A program made the translations under genes and the position numbers. Under the pieces are notes generated by a model. That model was not told the DNA's origin and did not search any database. It saw nothing but the letters and a program-made list of their open reading frames with translations. From the NCBI RefSeq assembly GCF_007993045.1, contig NZ_VOOR01000054.1:1-32994 (forward strand): a stretch of 32,994 nucleotides of DNA. Direction: 5' to 3'. Each line of letters begins with the position of its first letter. Position 1 is the stretch's first letter. The DNA is from Phaeodactylibacter luteus. GTDB taxonomy: Bacteria; Bacteroidota; Bacteroidia; Chitinophagales; Saprospiraceae. Positions 1-7,106 of the stretch are shown here, piece after piece.

Positions 1-554
1 CAAAAGTTAAAAAGCTCTGTGTGTTGCCGTAGTGTGCTTATCGTAATTCTATGCGGAGGCGCAGCTTTCCCTCCTATCTTTCAGGTCATCATTGGTAAAG
101 AAATTGCCCAACGCAAGGCAGGCCCAAGGCTTGGGCATCCAAGCTTGGAAAACAGTGTCATGCTGCACAAATATTGACTTTGATCCGAATGGCAGCTAAA
201 ACTGTAATTCTTGCAGCGTATTTAATTCAAGATGTAAGCAAGGTGCCGGGACAGGAAAATTCGGGCAGACGTTTAGCCGGCTTTGTTTTTAGGTGAGTGT
301 TGTTCATCTGCGAATAACTATGATACAATATTAGGGAGAATTCTTATTGCAGCCCTATAGAAAGGGCATTTTATATTTTTAGCTCAAAAAACTGATATTC
401 AATATTTTGTAATAATGTGTAGGTATTGTGTTACCCATTTAAAGGGGGCAAAAGCCTTGGCGAAGGGGCTGCCTATCTGGGCTACAGACAAAAAGCTGCC
501 GCCTATTAGCCATAAAGCTTGAGCCGTATGGGAGTCAAATTTATCCATTACCTG
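1..554. other. Gene-free, relatively AT-rich stretch
   Basis: I found no open frame with coding character on either strand and no tRNA or rRNA signature. The composition is clearly more AT-rich than the genes to the right, with runs such as those near 370-420. One small palindrome is visible at 122-136 (GCCCAAG/CTTGGGC around a single base), with a second palindrome, CCAAGCTTGG, about 12 bases further on. Any gene to the left must lie outside the window. Confidence 0.5.
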
Positions 555-724
555 GCGACCTGCCTGGGTGCCTCAGGCTGGCATCGGACTAGCGCTGCGG
601 AGGGGTAGCAAGCCCGTTAGGGCCGAGCGGATAGCGAGCCCCGCAGCATAGCGACCCTCGCCCTAAGGCGGGGGTAGGCCCCTCTCGTTGGGCAGGCCCC
701 AAAAATGATGATCCGTTTTGCCCC
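555..724 (+). repeat. Dispersed GC-rich element, family 1, copy 1 (degenerate)
   Basis: The core from about 578 carries the family hallmarks: CTGGCATCGG, CTAGCGCTGCG, GGGCCGAGCGGATAGCGAGC and AGCATAGCG. The right end (about 706-724, ending in TTTTGCCCC) is a weak match to the family's terminal repeat; the left terminal repeat is not recognisable. The terminal hairpin has become CGCC-CTAA-GGCG here, against CTGCC/GGCAG in copies 2-4. The copy lies 3' of the PDZ gene, which reads towards it. Confidence 0.65.
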
Positions 725-754
725 TTCCAACGCCTGCCATTTGGGGGCCTATTA

Positions 755-1873
755 TCAAGTCCGGTCGATCTGTATTTTCCAGTGTGCGGCCCGGCCGCCC
801 TGAATGATTTCCAGGAAATAAACCCCGTCCTGATTGCGCAACAGGTTGGTCGCGTCCTCAAAATCACCGGAGAACCAGCCCAGGTCAAACTGATAAACGA
901 GGCGGCCGCTGCTGTGGTAAATATTCACGACGGTAGGGCCTTCGGTACCGAGCTCAAAAGCCAGTTCAAGCTGCCCCACCTCCAGGTCAGCCTCCAGCTC
1001 GAGGCCTTGGACCTCTAACGGAGCTTCCGTTTTAAGTGGCGGGCCGGCAATACTGCGTGCTTGTGCACCGGACAATGCGGTCGTCAATATCCTGATAGAA
1101 TGGCCGCTGCTATTGAGGGCAGGGGGCTTTGGGGCTGCCGAAGACCGGACGCGGTCCGTTTCGCACTTGGACATCAGCCTTCCGGAATATTCCCGGAGCG
1201 TGCCCGCGCGCTTCACTTCCACTACGATAGGCTGGCCTACGGGTGTAGCGTTGATGGCGGCAGTCATATCATCCCAGTCAGTCATGCGGCAGCCATTGAC
1301 GCGGACGACCTCATCATTATCCTTTAGCCCGATCTGCTCTGCCGTGGAAGCCCTGACCACGTTCACCTTAACGCCCCCGTGTGCCGGGCGCTGCCCGGTA
1401 GAGCTCACGCCAAGGAAAGGGTCTTCGCAAGGAGACGTTTCCAGTTTCCGCGCATCTGACCGTACGCCAAAAACAATATAAGTGCGCTCCGCTTTCCCCT
1501 TTCGGTAAAAATGAAGGGCAGCGCGGTCGCCCGGGCGATAGCGTTTGAGGATAACGCCCATGGGCTGTGCCTCGCCGGCCCGGTATTGGTCTACGCCAAA
1601 AATATAATCTAGCGCCTGTAGGCCTGCGCGGTCGGCGGCGGTACCGGGGATTACGGCTTTCACGTACGTACCGTAGGGGTTGCCTAGGCCAAGCAAACGG
1701 GCTTTTTCAGGAGTCATAGGCATGGTATAGACCCCCATGAAGGGCGGCTCGCCTGTAATGACCGCTGTAAAAGGCCCGGCGGGCGAGTACGAAGCCTCCT
1801 GCCCAGATAAAGGGCAGAGCGCCATGCACAACAAACTGGCTAGGAGAAAACGGGAAATCATCATGGTTTGCAT
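755..1873 (-). CDS. Secreted tandem-PDZ protein with C-terminal sorting-like domain
   Basis: A 372-residue exported protein. Residues 1-24 form a signal peptide (hydrophobic FLLASLLCMALC, then SGQ). A first PDZ-like domain spans about 45-137 (FMGVYTMP at its start, GTAADRAGLQALDYI as the ligand-groove signature). A second spans about 152-234 (FLGVSS, RASTAEQIGLKDNDEVVRVNG). After a low-complexity linker, the last 80 residues form a beta-rich module ending GVYFLEIIQGG...WKIQID, resembling the C-terminal sorting domain of type IX secretion cargo. No protease domain is present, so a scaffold or peptide-binding role at the cell surface is the most that can be inferred. Methionines 4 and 5 (1864, 1861) are alternative starts. 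Repeat copy 1 lies just beyond the stop codon. Confidence 0.8.
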   Translation of the reverse strand: MQTMMISRFLLASLLCMALCPLSGQEASYSPAGPFTAVITGEPPFMGVYTMPMTPEKARLLGLGNPYGTYVKAVIPGTAADRAGLQALDYIFGVDQYRAGEAQPMGVILKRYRPGDRAALHFYRKGKAERTYIVFGVRSDARKLETSPCEDPFLGVSSTGQRPAHGGVKVNVVRASTAEQIGLKDNDEVVRVNGCRMTDWDDMTAAINATPVGQPIVVEVKRAGTLREYSGRLMSKCETDRVRSSAAPKPPALNSSGHSIRILTTALSGAQARSIAGPPLKTEAPLEVQGLELEADLEVGQLELAFELGTEGPTVVNIYHSSGRLVYQFDLGWFSGDFEDATNLLRNQDGVYFLEIIQGGRAAHWKIQIDRT

Positions 1874-2192
1874 TTGGCATACGGAGCTTGCACGACAGCA
1901 GGCTCCAACGTTGGTTCTTTATCCTCTTCCCCCCCAAAGACAGCCCGGTAGGCAGGAGGTTGCAGGCAGGGCAGGGGCGCCACTTTTGCGGCCTTATGGC
2001 CCTTTGGAGAGCTTATGCAGAGCGCTTTTGTCATAATAACAAAGGATGTATGCCGGCCTGCTGTGCCAGCATGTCCGGCAGGGTCATGGCGGAGCCACTT
2101 CAATTTGAGTTTAGCGGGCTAAATAAAAATTTAGCGAGGCAGCCAACCTCATGAAGTATTGATTTTTAGATAAAAAAACTAAAAACATGCGC
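1874..2192. other. Intergenic gap with two hairpins
   Basis: This gap separates the 3' end of the nuclease-like gene from the 5' end of the PDZ gene, both on the minus strand. At 2051-2080 there is a 30-bp hairpin (TGCCGG ... CCGGCA, with an inner CTGCTG/CAGCA stem). At 2118-2135 there is a perfect GCTAAAT-AAAA-ATTTAGC hairpin. Either could end the nuclease transcript, though neither has a strong T-tract. I see no gene and no clear promoter in this gap. Confidence 0.4.
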
Positions 2193-2879
2193 TTAGCGTA
2201 TGGCGTCCCTGATCTCTTTCTCCCGGCTATAGAACCGGAGATAGTCGTGCCACCAATCCCAATGGAAACGGGCACGCAATTTGCGCTCCACACGCCCCCC
2301 CTGCCCTATTAAAAGCAGGCCGATACCATGATAACGGCAGATTTTCTGCAACTGTTGCTGCTGCTCAGCGGAGAAGTCGCCCCATGCATCATCGGAAAAA
2401 GCCAGCCACCGCTCATCTGCGGGGTACTGTTCGATCTGCTCCACCACTTTCAGCGTCCGGTGGCCGAAATGATTGCGGGTAAGGATAGCATATAAGGCTG
2501 CGGCAGTCAGGAAAACGCTCCCCGGCAGGATGAACTGCCAAAAGCCATCGTCCCACTTATAGAGGAAGAAGAAGGTGCCGCTCAGGATAGTGATCAGCAG
2601 TGCCGCCCTTAGCGTGTTGATCAGATAGCGCTTGCGGTCTATGCGCGGGGTGATGGCAGGGCGGGTTTTGGAGGACTTGGCCTCAAGGGAAACGACGTAT
2701 ACCCCCCAAAGCCAGTGCCGGAAAGCAATGAGCCCATCCGCTCGTTTGCTGCCATGAGCCCGTTTGGTGCGGACTTCCGGCTGAGCGAAGATACGCCCCC
2801 GCCTGGCCTTGCGCCTGTAGCGCGCTTCGAGATATTCCAAAGCCTTGATCTGTACTGTTGTCTCTGCTAACCTGCTCAT
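2193..2879 (-). CDS. Membrane-anchored PD-(D/E)XK nuclease-like protein
   Basis: A 228-residue protein; the start was chosen at 2879 because a longer frame would run into the divergent gene at 3021. The N-terminal part looks like a restriction-endonuclease fold: E35 (PEVRTKR), then D48 in KRADGLIAF, then E66 and K68 in VVSLEAKSS. This fits the E...D...ExK active-site order of the PD-(D/E)XK superfamily. Two transmembrane helices follow at about 92-108 and 113-134, then a basic C-terminal domain (about 140-228, with a GIGLLLIG strand) of unknown role. Membrane tethering of a nuclease-like domain is known in several uncharacterised families; the substrate is not evident. Assignment rests on the motif pattern alone, so activity is inferred. 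It shares a 141-bp divergent promoter region with the coiled-coil membrane gene at 3021. Confidence 0.6.
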   Translation of the reverse strand: MSRLAETTVQIKALEYLEARYRRKARRGRIFAQPEVRTKRAHGSKRADGLIAFRHWLWGVYVVSLEAKSSKTRPAITPRIDRKRYLINTLRAALLITILSGTFFFLYKWDDGFWQFILPGSVFLTAAALYAILTRNHFGHRTLKVVEQIEQYPADERWLAFSDDAWGDFSAEQQQQLQKICRYHGIGLLLIGQGGRVERKLRARFHWDWWHDYLRFYSREKEIRDAIR

Positions 2880-2949
2880 GTAAAGGATAAAATTGGGACA
2901 CAAATGTAGCAGTTTCCGGCACAGGCCCAACTGGCTGGCTGAGCATGCA

Positions 2950-2978
2950 TTGAAAAAGTTGTAATTTTTGTAGCTTCG
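2950..2978 (+). promoter_or_regulatory. Putative Bacteroidota-type promoter for the coiled-coil membrane gene
   Basis: TTG at 2950-2952 is followed after 18 bp by TAGCTTCG at 2971-2978. This resembles the Bacteroidota -33 TTG / -7 TAnnTTTG pattern with one substitution (TTCG for TTTG). A similar TAACTTCG occurs at 3828-3835 upstream of pruA. The start codon is about 42 bases further on. Confidence 0.4.
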
Positions 2979-3020
2979 ACCAACCACCGGCAGCTCCTCA
3001 TCTGCCCAACCCCTTTCATC

Positions 3021-3779
3021 ATGCAACAACAGGCACTTTTCTGGATTTTCGTGTCCATCTTTACCGTTACGGCCATCATCACACTGCTGGGCATCACCGG
3101 CGTGCTGAAGAATATCAAAGAGAACTACCTCAACGCTTTGTTCACTGCACTGATCCTGGAGGTCATCGCGGCTGTCATTTTTGTTTTCCGGGGCATGGAT
3201 TACAGCGGGGCCGCGCAGGCACAAGGGCCCTGCCTGGAAGAAGTGCTGGAACGCTCAGGCTTGGGCATAGATGCGTCAGGGGCAACTGATGCCACAGATT
3301 TCCTGGTCCGGCAGCTCGAAGAGCTTACCCTGCTCCGAGACCGGCACAAGGACTTGGCGGGCCTGCCGGGCGAAATAGCCCGCAGGGATTCTGCGCTCGA
3401 GGCTGCTGCTGCTCAGGTTGCAGCGCTGGAGGAAGAGCTCAATCAGCTGGGCCGGCAGTTTTATACCAAGATCACCCGCCTGCGCAATTACATCAGCGAT
3501 TATGGCGGCTTTATCAACCTAGCTTGGCGGCCAGAGGAAAAAGCAGCAGTCTACCGCCTGCTCATCGAAGTATTCGGGGATATGGGGCTCATAGAGAATG
3601 AAGGCTCTCTTTATAAGAATGGCGATGAGTCTGAGATTGACACTGAGGCCATCTGCCGCATTTATATGGACTACAAAAAGGAGCTGCAGCAGCCAGCAGA
3701 AAGCAAAACCAAAGTATACCTGGGCGAATATGATACCATCCTTTTTATCCGGACTTATCTAAATCAGACCGGTGGGTAA
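3021..3779 (+). CDS. Two-helix membrane protein with coiled coil, unknown function
   Basis: A 252-residue protein that I do not recognise. Two hydrophobic helices lie at about 7-29 (FWIFVSIFTVTAIITLLGI) and 38-56 (LNALFTALILEVIAAVIFVF). A short linker leads to a coiled coil at about 92-150 (QLEELTLLRDRHKDL, then SALEAAAAQVAALEEELNQL). The C-terminal 100 residues are soluble and mixed alpha/beta, including FINLAWRPEEKAAVYRLLIEVF. The protein is probably anchored in the inner membrane with a cytoplasmic oligomerising tail. It is divergent from the nuclease-like membrane protein at 2193-2879, which may or may not be a partner. The ATG at 3021 follows CCTTTCATC and has no strong Shine-Dalgarno, as is usual for this phylum. 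Confidence 0.7.
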   Translation: MQQQALFWIFVSIFTVTAIITLLGITGVLKNIKENYLNALFTALILEVIAAVIFVFRGMDYSGAAQAQGPCLEEVLERSGLGIDASGATDATDFLVRQLEELTLLRDRHKDLAGLPGEIARRDSALEAAAAQVAALEEELNQLGRQFYTKITRLRNYISDYGGFINLAWRPEEKAAVYRLLIEVFGDMGLIENEGSLYKNGDESEIDTEAICRIYMDYKKELQQPAESKTKVYLGEYDTILFIRTYLNQTGG

Positions 3780-3827
3780 ACCCCGGCTTTCCTGTGCTCG
3801 TTATTTCACTAAGCAACCTGAAAGGGC

Positions 3828-3835
3828 TAACTTCG
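3828..3835 (+). promoter_or_regulatory. Possible -7 element upstream of pruA
   Basis: TAACTTCG lies 106 bp before the pruA start and is close to the TAnnTTTG consensus. No clean TTG is seen 17-23 bp upstream, so support is weak. Confidence 0.25.
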
Positions 3836-3941
3836 CGACCGGGCACAACAGCCTGACGGTGCATCCCGGACCGCTGTATGGGCCCAATGTGCACAAAAGC
3901 GATACATCATTTTCAAACCAATAAAACCAAGGTCTACTATT

Positions 3942-5573
3942 ATGTCTAATGCATATTTCAATCCGCCGCCCGCTGTCAATGAACCTTCACTGAGCTATGC
4001 GCCCGGCACTACAGAACGGGATGCGCTCAAAGCGGAGCTTGCACGTATGAAAGCGGAGCAGGTAGATATCCCAATGACCATCGGCGGTAAAAAAATCACC
4101 ACCGGCGACCGGGTAGCGATCCACCCGCCCCACGAAATAAAGCATACCCTTGGGCATTACCACAAGGGTGGCTCTGCCCACGTACAGCAGGCTATTGATG
4201 CTGCCCTCGCTGCCAAGCCAGCTTGGGAAGCGCTGCCCTGGCAGGAGCGGGCTGCTATTTTCCTCAAAGCTGCCGACCTGATCTCTGGCCCCTACCGCTA
4301 CAAAATCAATGCGGCAACTATGCTTGGGCAATCTAAAACCCCACATCAATCTGAAATTGAATCGGTAGCAGAGCTGGCCGACTTCTTCCGGTTCAACGTA
4401 CAGTTTATGATAGAGATGTACGAGGACCAGCCGCTTACGGAGCCCGGCTCCGGCATTTGGAACCGCGTGGAGTACCGCCCGCTAGAGGGGTTTGTCTTTG
4501 CCATTACCCCCTTCAATTTTACGGCTATTGCAGGCAACCTGCCGGGCGCCCCTGCCCTGCTCGGCAATACGGTGGTCTGGAAGCCTGCCGAAACACAAGT
4601 GTATGCTGCGGCAGTGATCATGGAAATACTAGAAGAGGCGGGGCTGCCCGATGGTGTGATCAATATGATCCTGGTAGACGGCCCCGTAGCCGGCGATATC
4701 ATATTTGAACACCAGGACTTTGCCGGGCTGCACTTCACGGGCTCTACTAAAGTATTCCAGCACCTTTGGCAGACCATAGGCAAGAACCTGCCCAAGTACC
4801 GCACTTATCCAAGAATTGTAGGAGAAACAGGGGGCAAGGACTTCCTTATCGCCCACCCTTCGGCCCCAGCTGCACAGGTGGCCACGGCACTTGTGCGTGG
4901 CGCCTATGAATACCAAGGGCAGAAGTGCTCTGCCGCTTCCCGGGCTTATCTCCCCGAAAGCCTTTGGCCTGCCATCAAAACGCTGCTTGTTGAACAGGTG
5001 GGCAGCATCAAGATGGGGAATGTAGAAGACTTCAGCAACTTTATGGGGGCGGTGATCGACGAGCGTGCTTTCGACAAAATCAGTGGCTATATCGCTGAAG
5101 CCAAAAAGAGCACTGATGCGGAAGTATTGATAGGCGGCGGCTACGATAAATCCGAAGGTTATTTCATAGAGCCTACCGTTATCGTAACGACTAACCCCAA
5201 CTACCGGACCATGGAGGAGGAGATCTTCGGCCCTGTCCTGACCATTTTTGTCTATCAGGACGATGCCTTCGAAGCTACCCTTGACCTCATCGACCGGACA
5301 TCGCCTTACGCACTGACCGGGGCTGTGTTCTCCTGCGACCGCGGAGCAGTAGACTTTGCTACCCATAAGCTGCGGCACTCCGCCGGCAATTTTTACATCA
5401 ATGATAAGCCGACCGGCGCGGTGGTCGGCCAACAGCCTTTCGGCGGAGCGAGGGGCTCGGGCACCAACGACAAAGCGGGCTCTATCATCAACCTCTACCG
5501 CTGGGTCTCTGCCCGTTCTATCAAAGAGAATTTTGTATCGCCTACCGATTACCGATACCCCTATATGGGCTAA
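3942..5573 (+). CDS. pruA: L-glutamate gamma-semialdehyde (1-pyrroline-5-carboxylate) dehydrogenase
   Basis: A 543-residue aldehyde dehydrogenase of the monofunctional P5C dehydrogenase group. It oxidises glutamate semialdehyde to glutamate with NAD+, the second step of proline catabolism, in the cytoplasm. The Rossmann region shows ITPFNFTAIAGNLPGAPALLGNTVVWKPA and the nucleotide-binding FTGSTKVF. The general base is E295 in GETGGKDF, and the catalytic cysteine is C329 in YQGQKCSAASRAY. The C-terminal part has EEIFGPVLTIFVY and QQPFGGARGSGTNDKAGS, typical of the RocA/PruA branch. The length matches the family. No proline dehydrogenase gene is adjacent. The stop codon touches the direct repeat that flanks the mobile element at 5580. 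Confidence 0.95.
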   Translation: MSNAYFNPPPAVNEPSLSYAPGTTERDALKAELARMKAEQVDIPMTIGGKKITTGDRVAIHPPHEIKHTLGHYHKGGSAHVQQAIDAALAAKPAWEALPWQERAAIFLKAADLISGPYRYKINAATMLGQSKTPHQSEIESVAELADFFRFNVQFMIEMYEDQPLTEPGSGIWNRVEYRPLEGFVFAITPFNFTAIAGNLPGAPALLGNTVVWKPAETQVYAAAVIMEILEEAGLPDGVINMILVDGPVAGDIIFEHQDFAGLHFTGSTKVFQHLWQTIGKNLPKYRTYPRIVGETGGKDFLIAHPSAPAAQVATALVRGAYEYQGQKCSAASRAYLPESLWPAIKTLLVEQVGSIKMGNVEDFSNFMGAVIDERAFDKISGYIAEAKKSTDAEVLIGGGYDKSEGYFIEPTVIVTTNPNYRTMEEEIFGPVLTIFVYQDDAFEATLDLIDRTSPYALTGAVFSCDRGAVDFATHKLRHSAGNFYINDKPTGAVVGQQPFGGARGSGTNDKAGSIINLYRWVSARSIKENFVSPTDYRYPYMG

Positions 5574-5579
5574 ACGATG

Positions 5580-5780
5580 GGGCGCAAACCAGATTGTCGC
5601 TTTTTTTGGGGCCTGCCCCTGCCGCAAGGCAGGTGCCGCTATGCTCCGGGGCTCGCTATCCGCTCGGCCCCTCGCCCTACAGGCGTCGGGTCTGGCCTTC
5701 GGCCACCCCTGCGCAGCGCTAGGCCGGCTCCATCCTAAAGCCTACAAGGTTGAACACTAGCGACATTTTGGTTTACGCCC
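5580..5780 (-). mobile_element. MITE-like element, family 1, copy 2 (intact ends, target duplication)
   Basis: A 201-bp element with terminal inverted repeats. The left end GGGCGCAAACCAGATTGTCG and the reverse complement of the right end GGGCGTAAACCAAAATGTCG differ at 3 of 20 positions. It is flanked by perfect 8-bp direct repeats AAACGATG (5572-5579 and 5781-5788). Removing the element and one repeat leaves a continuous join from the pruA stop codon to the terminator at 5809. The interior has hairpins CCTGCC-GCAA-GGCAGG, CGCC-CTACA-GGCG and TGGCC-TTC-GGCCA, and the family core in reverse orientation (GGGGCTCGCTATCCGCTCGG). No coding capacity is seen, so a transposase would have to act in trans. 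Confidence 0.75.
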
Positions 5781-5808
5781 AAACGATGGCGCATACCGGA
5801 TGACCGAT

Positions 5809-5844
5809 AAAAAAAGCCCTGGCACTGCGCCGGGGCTTCTTTTT
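5809..5844. terminator. Bidirectional intrinsic terminator between pruA and the acetoacetyl-CoA reductase gene
   Basis: A 10-bp stem AAGCCCTGGC (5814-5823) pairs with GCCGGGGCTT (5829-5838), including one G-T wobble, around the loop ACTGC. An A-run precedes it (5809-5815) and a CTTTTT tract follows (5839-5844), so it can serve both convergent genes. The mobile element at 5580-5780 sits between pruA and this terminator. Confidence 0.85.
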
Positions 5845-5900
5845 ACATAGAATCAACCAAAAATTTGAACTAACCTGATTATTTCTGCTGGAGGCCTGCA

Positions 5901-6647
5901 CTAATAAACATGCTGCCCGCCATTGATCGCATAATTGGCCCCGGTGATGAAAGCCGCTTCTTTGGACGCCAAGAAAGATACCAGGTGGGCAATTTCATAA
6001 GTGCCCCCGAGGCGGCCAATAGGGATCCCTTTGACAATCTGCGCCCGTACTGCCTCATCTACTGCCATCACCATGTCTGTAGCGATATACCCCGGCGAAA
6101 TAGTATTGACAGTAATCCCTTTGCGGGCCACTTCTATGCCCAGTGTTTTGGTAAACCCGTGCATGCCTGCTTTTGCAGCAGCATAATTGCACTGCCCAAA
6201 CTGCGCCCGCTGCCCATTGACAGAAGAGATGTTGATGATGCGCCCGTACGCTTGCTCTATCATGGGGTTGATCACATGACGGCAGCAGTTGAACACGCTG
6301 TACACATTCGCCTTCATTACGGCGTCCCAGTTCTCCGGGGTCATTTTCTTGAAGGCCCCATCTCGGGTGATACCCGCGTTGTTGACCAAAATATCCACCG
6401 TGCCCAGCTCGGCTTCTATCTCGGCTACCATCTGCCCTACAGACTCGTAATCGCTCACATCTGCCTGAAACAAATGAGGCTCATAGCCTTCTGCTTTCAA
6501 TGCTGCCTGCCAGGCCTCTGCCTTTTGAGGGCTGCGGTAATTGGCGGCCACTGTGTAGCCATCGCGGATGAGCTGTTTGACCATATCTGTGCCCAGCCCG
6601 CCGGTAGCACCGGTGACGAGCGCAACGTATTTCTTGTCCTGAGTCAT
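5901..6647 (-). CDS. phbB: Acetoacetyl-CoA reductase (PhaB-type short-chain dehydrogenase)
   Basis: A 248-residue classical SDR. It is expected to reduce acetoacetyl-CoA to (R)-3-hydroxybutyryl-CoA with NADPH, the step before polyhydroxybutyrate synthase. The cofactor motif TGATGGLG is at 12-19, followed by NNAGITRDG (89-97). The catalytic set is S142, Y155 and K159 (INISSVNG, NYAAAKAG). The PhaB-like GQRAQFGQCNY stretch, ISPGYIATDM and the C-terminal INGGQHVY separate it from FabG, which usually ends differently. No polymerase or thiolase gene is present in the window, so a 3-oxoacyl-ACP reductase role cannot be fully excluded. Start at 6647, with a -7-like element 73 bases upstream. Confidence 0.85.
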   Translation of the reverse strand: MTQDKKYVALVTGATGGLGTDMVKQLIRDGYTVAANYRSPQKAEAWQAALKAEGYEPHLFQADVSDYESVGQMVAEIEAELGTVDILVNNAGITRDGAFKKMTPENWDAVMKANVYSVFNCCRHVINPMIEQAYGRIINISSVNGQRAQFGQCNYAAAKAGMHGFTKTLGIEVARKGITVNTISPGYIATDMVMAVDEAVRAQIVKGIPIGRLGGTYEIAHLVSFLASKEAAFITGANYAINGGQHVY

Positions 6648-6719
6648 TGCCCTGATTTTTGAGCCGGCACCTTTTGGATACCGGTGGGGTTAGGAAATAT
6701 GGCGATCGCGACAACAATA

Positions 6720-6727
6720 CAAATATA
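6720..6727 (-). promoter_or_regulatory. -7 promoter element for the acetoacetyl-CoA reductase gene
   Basis: On the minus strand this reads TATATTTG, an exact match to TAnnTTTG. Transcription would start near 6713, giving a leader of about 65 bases. No TTG is evident at the matching -33 position, so this is a partial promoter only. Confidence 0.4.
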
Positions 6728-7005
6728 TAGATATTTAGATGTTTTTATTTGAAAAAGGGAGCCGATTTGAAGGGCTGCAAAAACCTGGTCAACCCTATGT
6801 GCGCTATACCCCCTATCCTTTTCTTTCATTGCCCTAGGCAAGGGTCAAGGCTTTTTTTTTAACTCAAATACGCCAAAGTCAACCCCAAATTATTTTCCGC
6901 TCTCGCCTCGATTGACCCAAGAATCCCTGCTTTTATCCTACTTTAAGGCAAAGAAAACAAGGCGGCAGCCCAGTGTGCGGTGGTGCGGCCTGTTTGTGCG
7001 GATTA

Positions 7006-7037
7006 TTGAATGCCCAGGTGTGATAAAACCAAATTTG
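7006..7037 (+). promoter_or_regulatory. Putative promoter for the symporter at 7107
   Basis: TTG (7006-7008), a 21-bp spacer, then CAAATTTG (7030-7037), one base off TAnnTTTG. The leader would be about 63 bases and would contain the GCCGG/CCGGC hairpin. Confidence 0.35.
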
Positions 7038-7106
7038 CAGGCTGCCGGCTTCAACCGGCACCACCACTTGCCCGGGCTTTTTGACCAGAACACCACAACT
7101 GTAAAA

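Larger units (their letters stand above)
6648..7106. other. Divergent intergenic region between the acetoacetyl-CoA reductase and symporter genes
   Basis: This 459-bp region holds the two candidate promoters listed separately (6720-6727 minus, 7006-7037 plus). It also holds a GCCGG-CTTCAA-CCGGC hairpin at about 7042-7057 in the symporter leader. A frame in phase with the symporter is open back to 6912, but its predicted residues are not membrane-like and the promoter lies inside it. I therefore treat it as non-coding. Confidence 0.45.

Noticed and set aside
589-888. Open frames across the family 1 repeat copies (for example 589-888, 15677-15940, 20354-20812)
   Set aside because: They arise from the GC-rich repeat in different frames in different copies, with no conserved product.
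2880-3224. N-terminal extension of the nuclease-like gene to 343 residues
   Set aside because: It would overlap the divergent membrane gene and its promoter and adds Cys/His-rich, non-conserved sequence.
4629-5627. A 332-codon open frame on the minus strand
   Set aside because: It lies antisense to pruA, whose catalytic motifs are all intact; its own sequence has no recognisable domain and reflects GC-rich codon bias.
5910-6662. A 250-codon open frame on the plus strand
   Set aside because: It is antisense to the acetoacetyl-CoA reductase, which has a complete SDR active site.
6912-7106. N-terminal extension of the first symporter
   Set aside because: The added 65 residues are basic and non-membrane; a promoter-like element at 7006-7037 lies within it.
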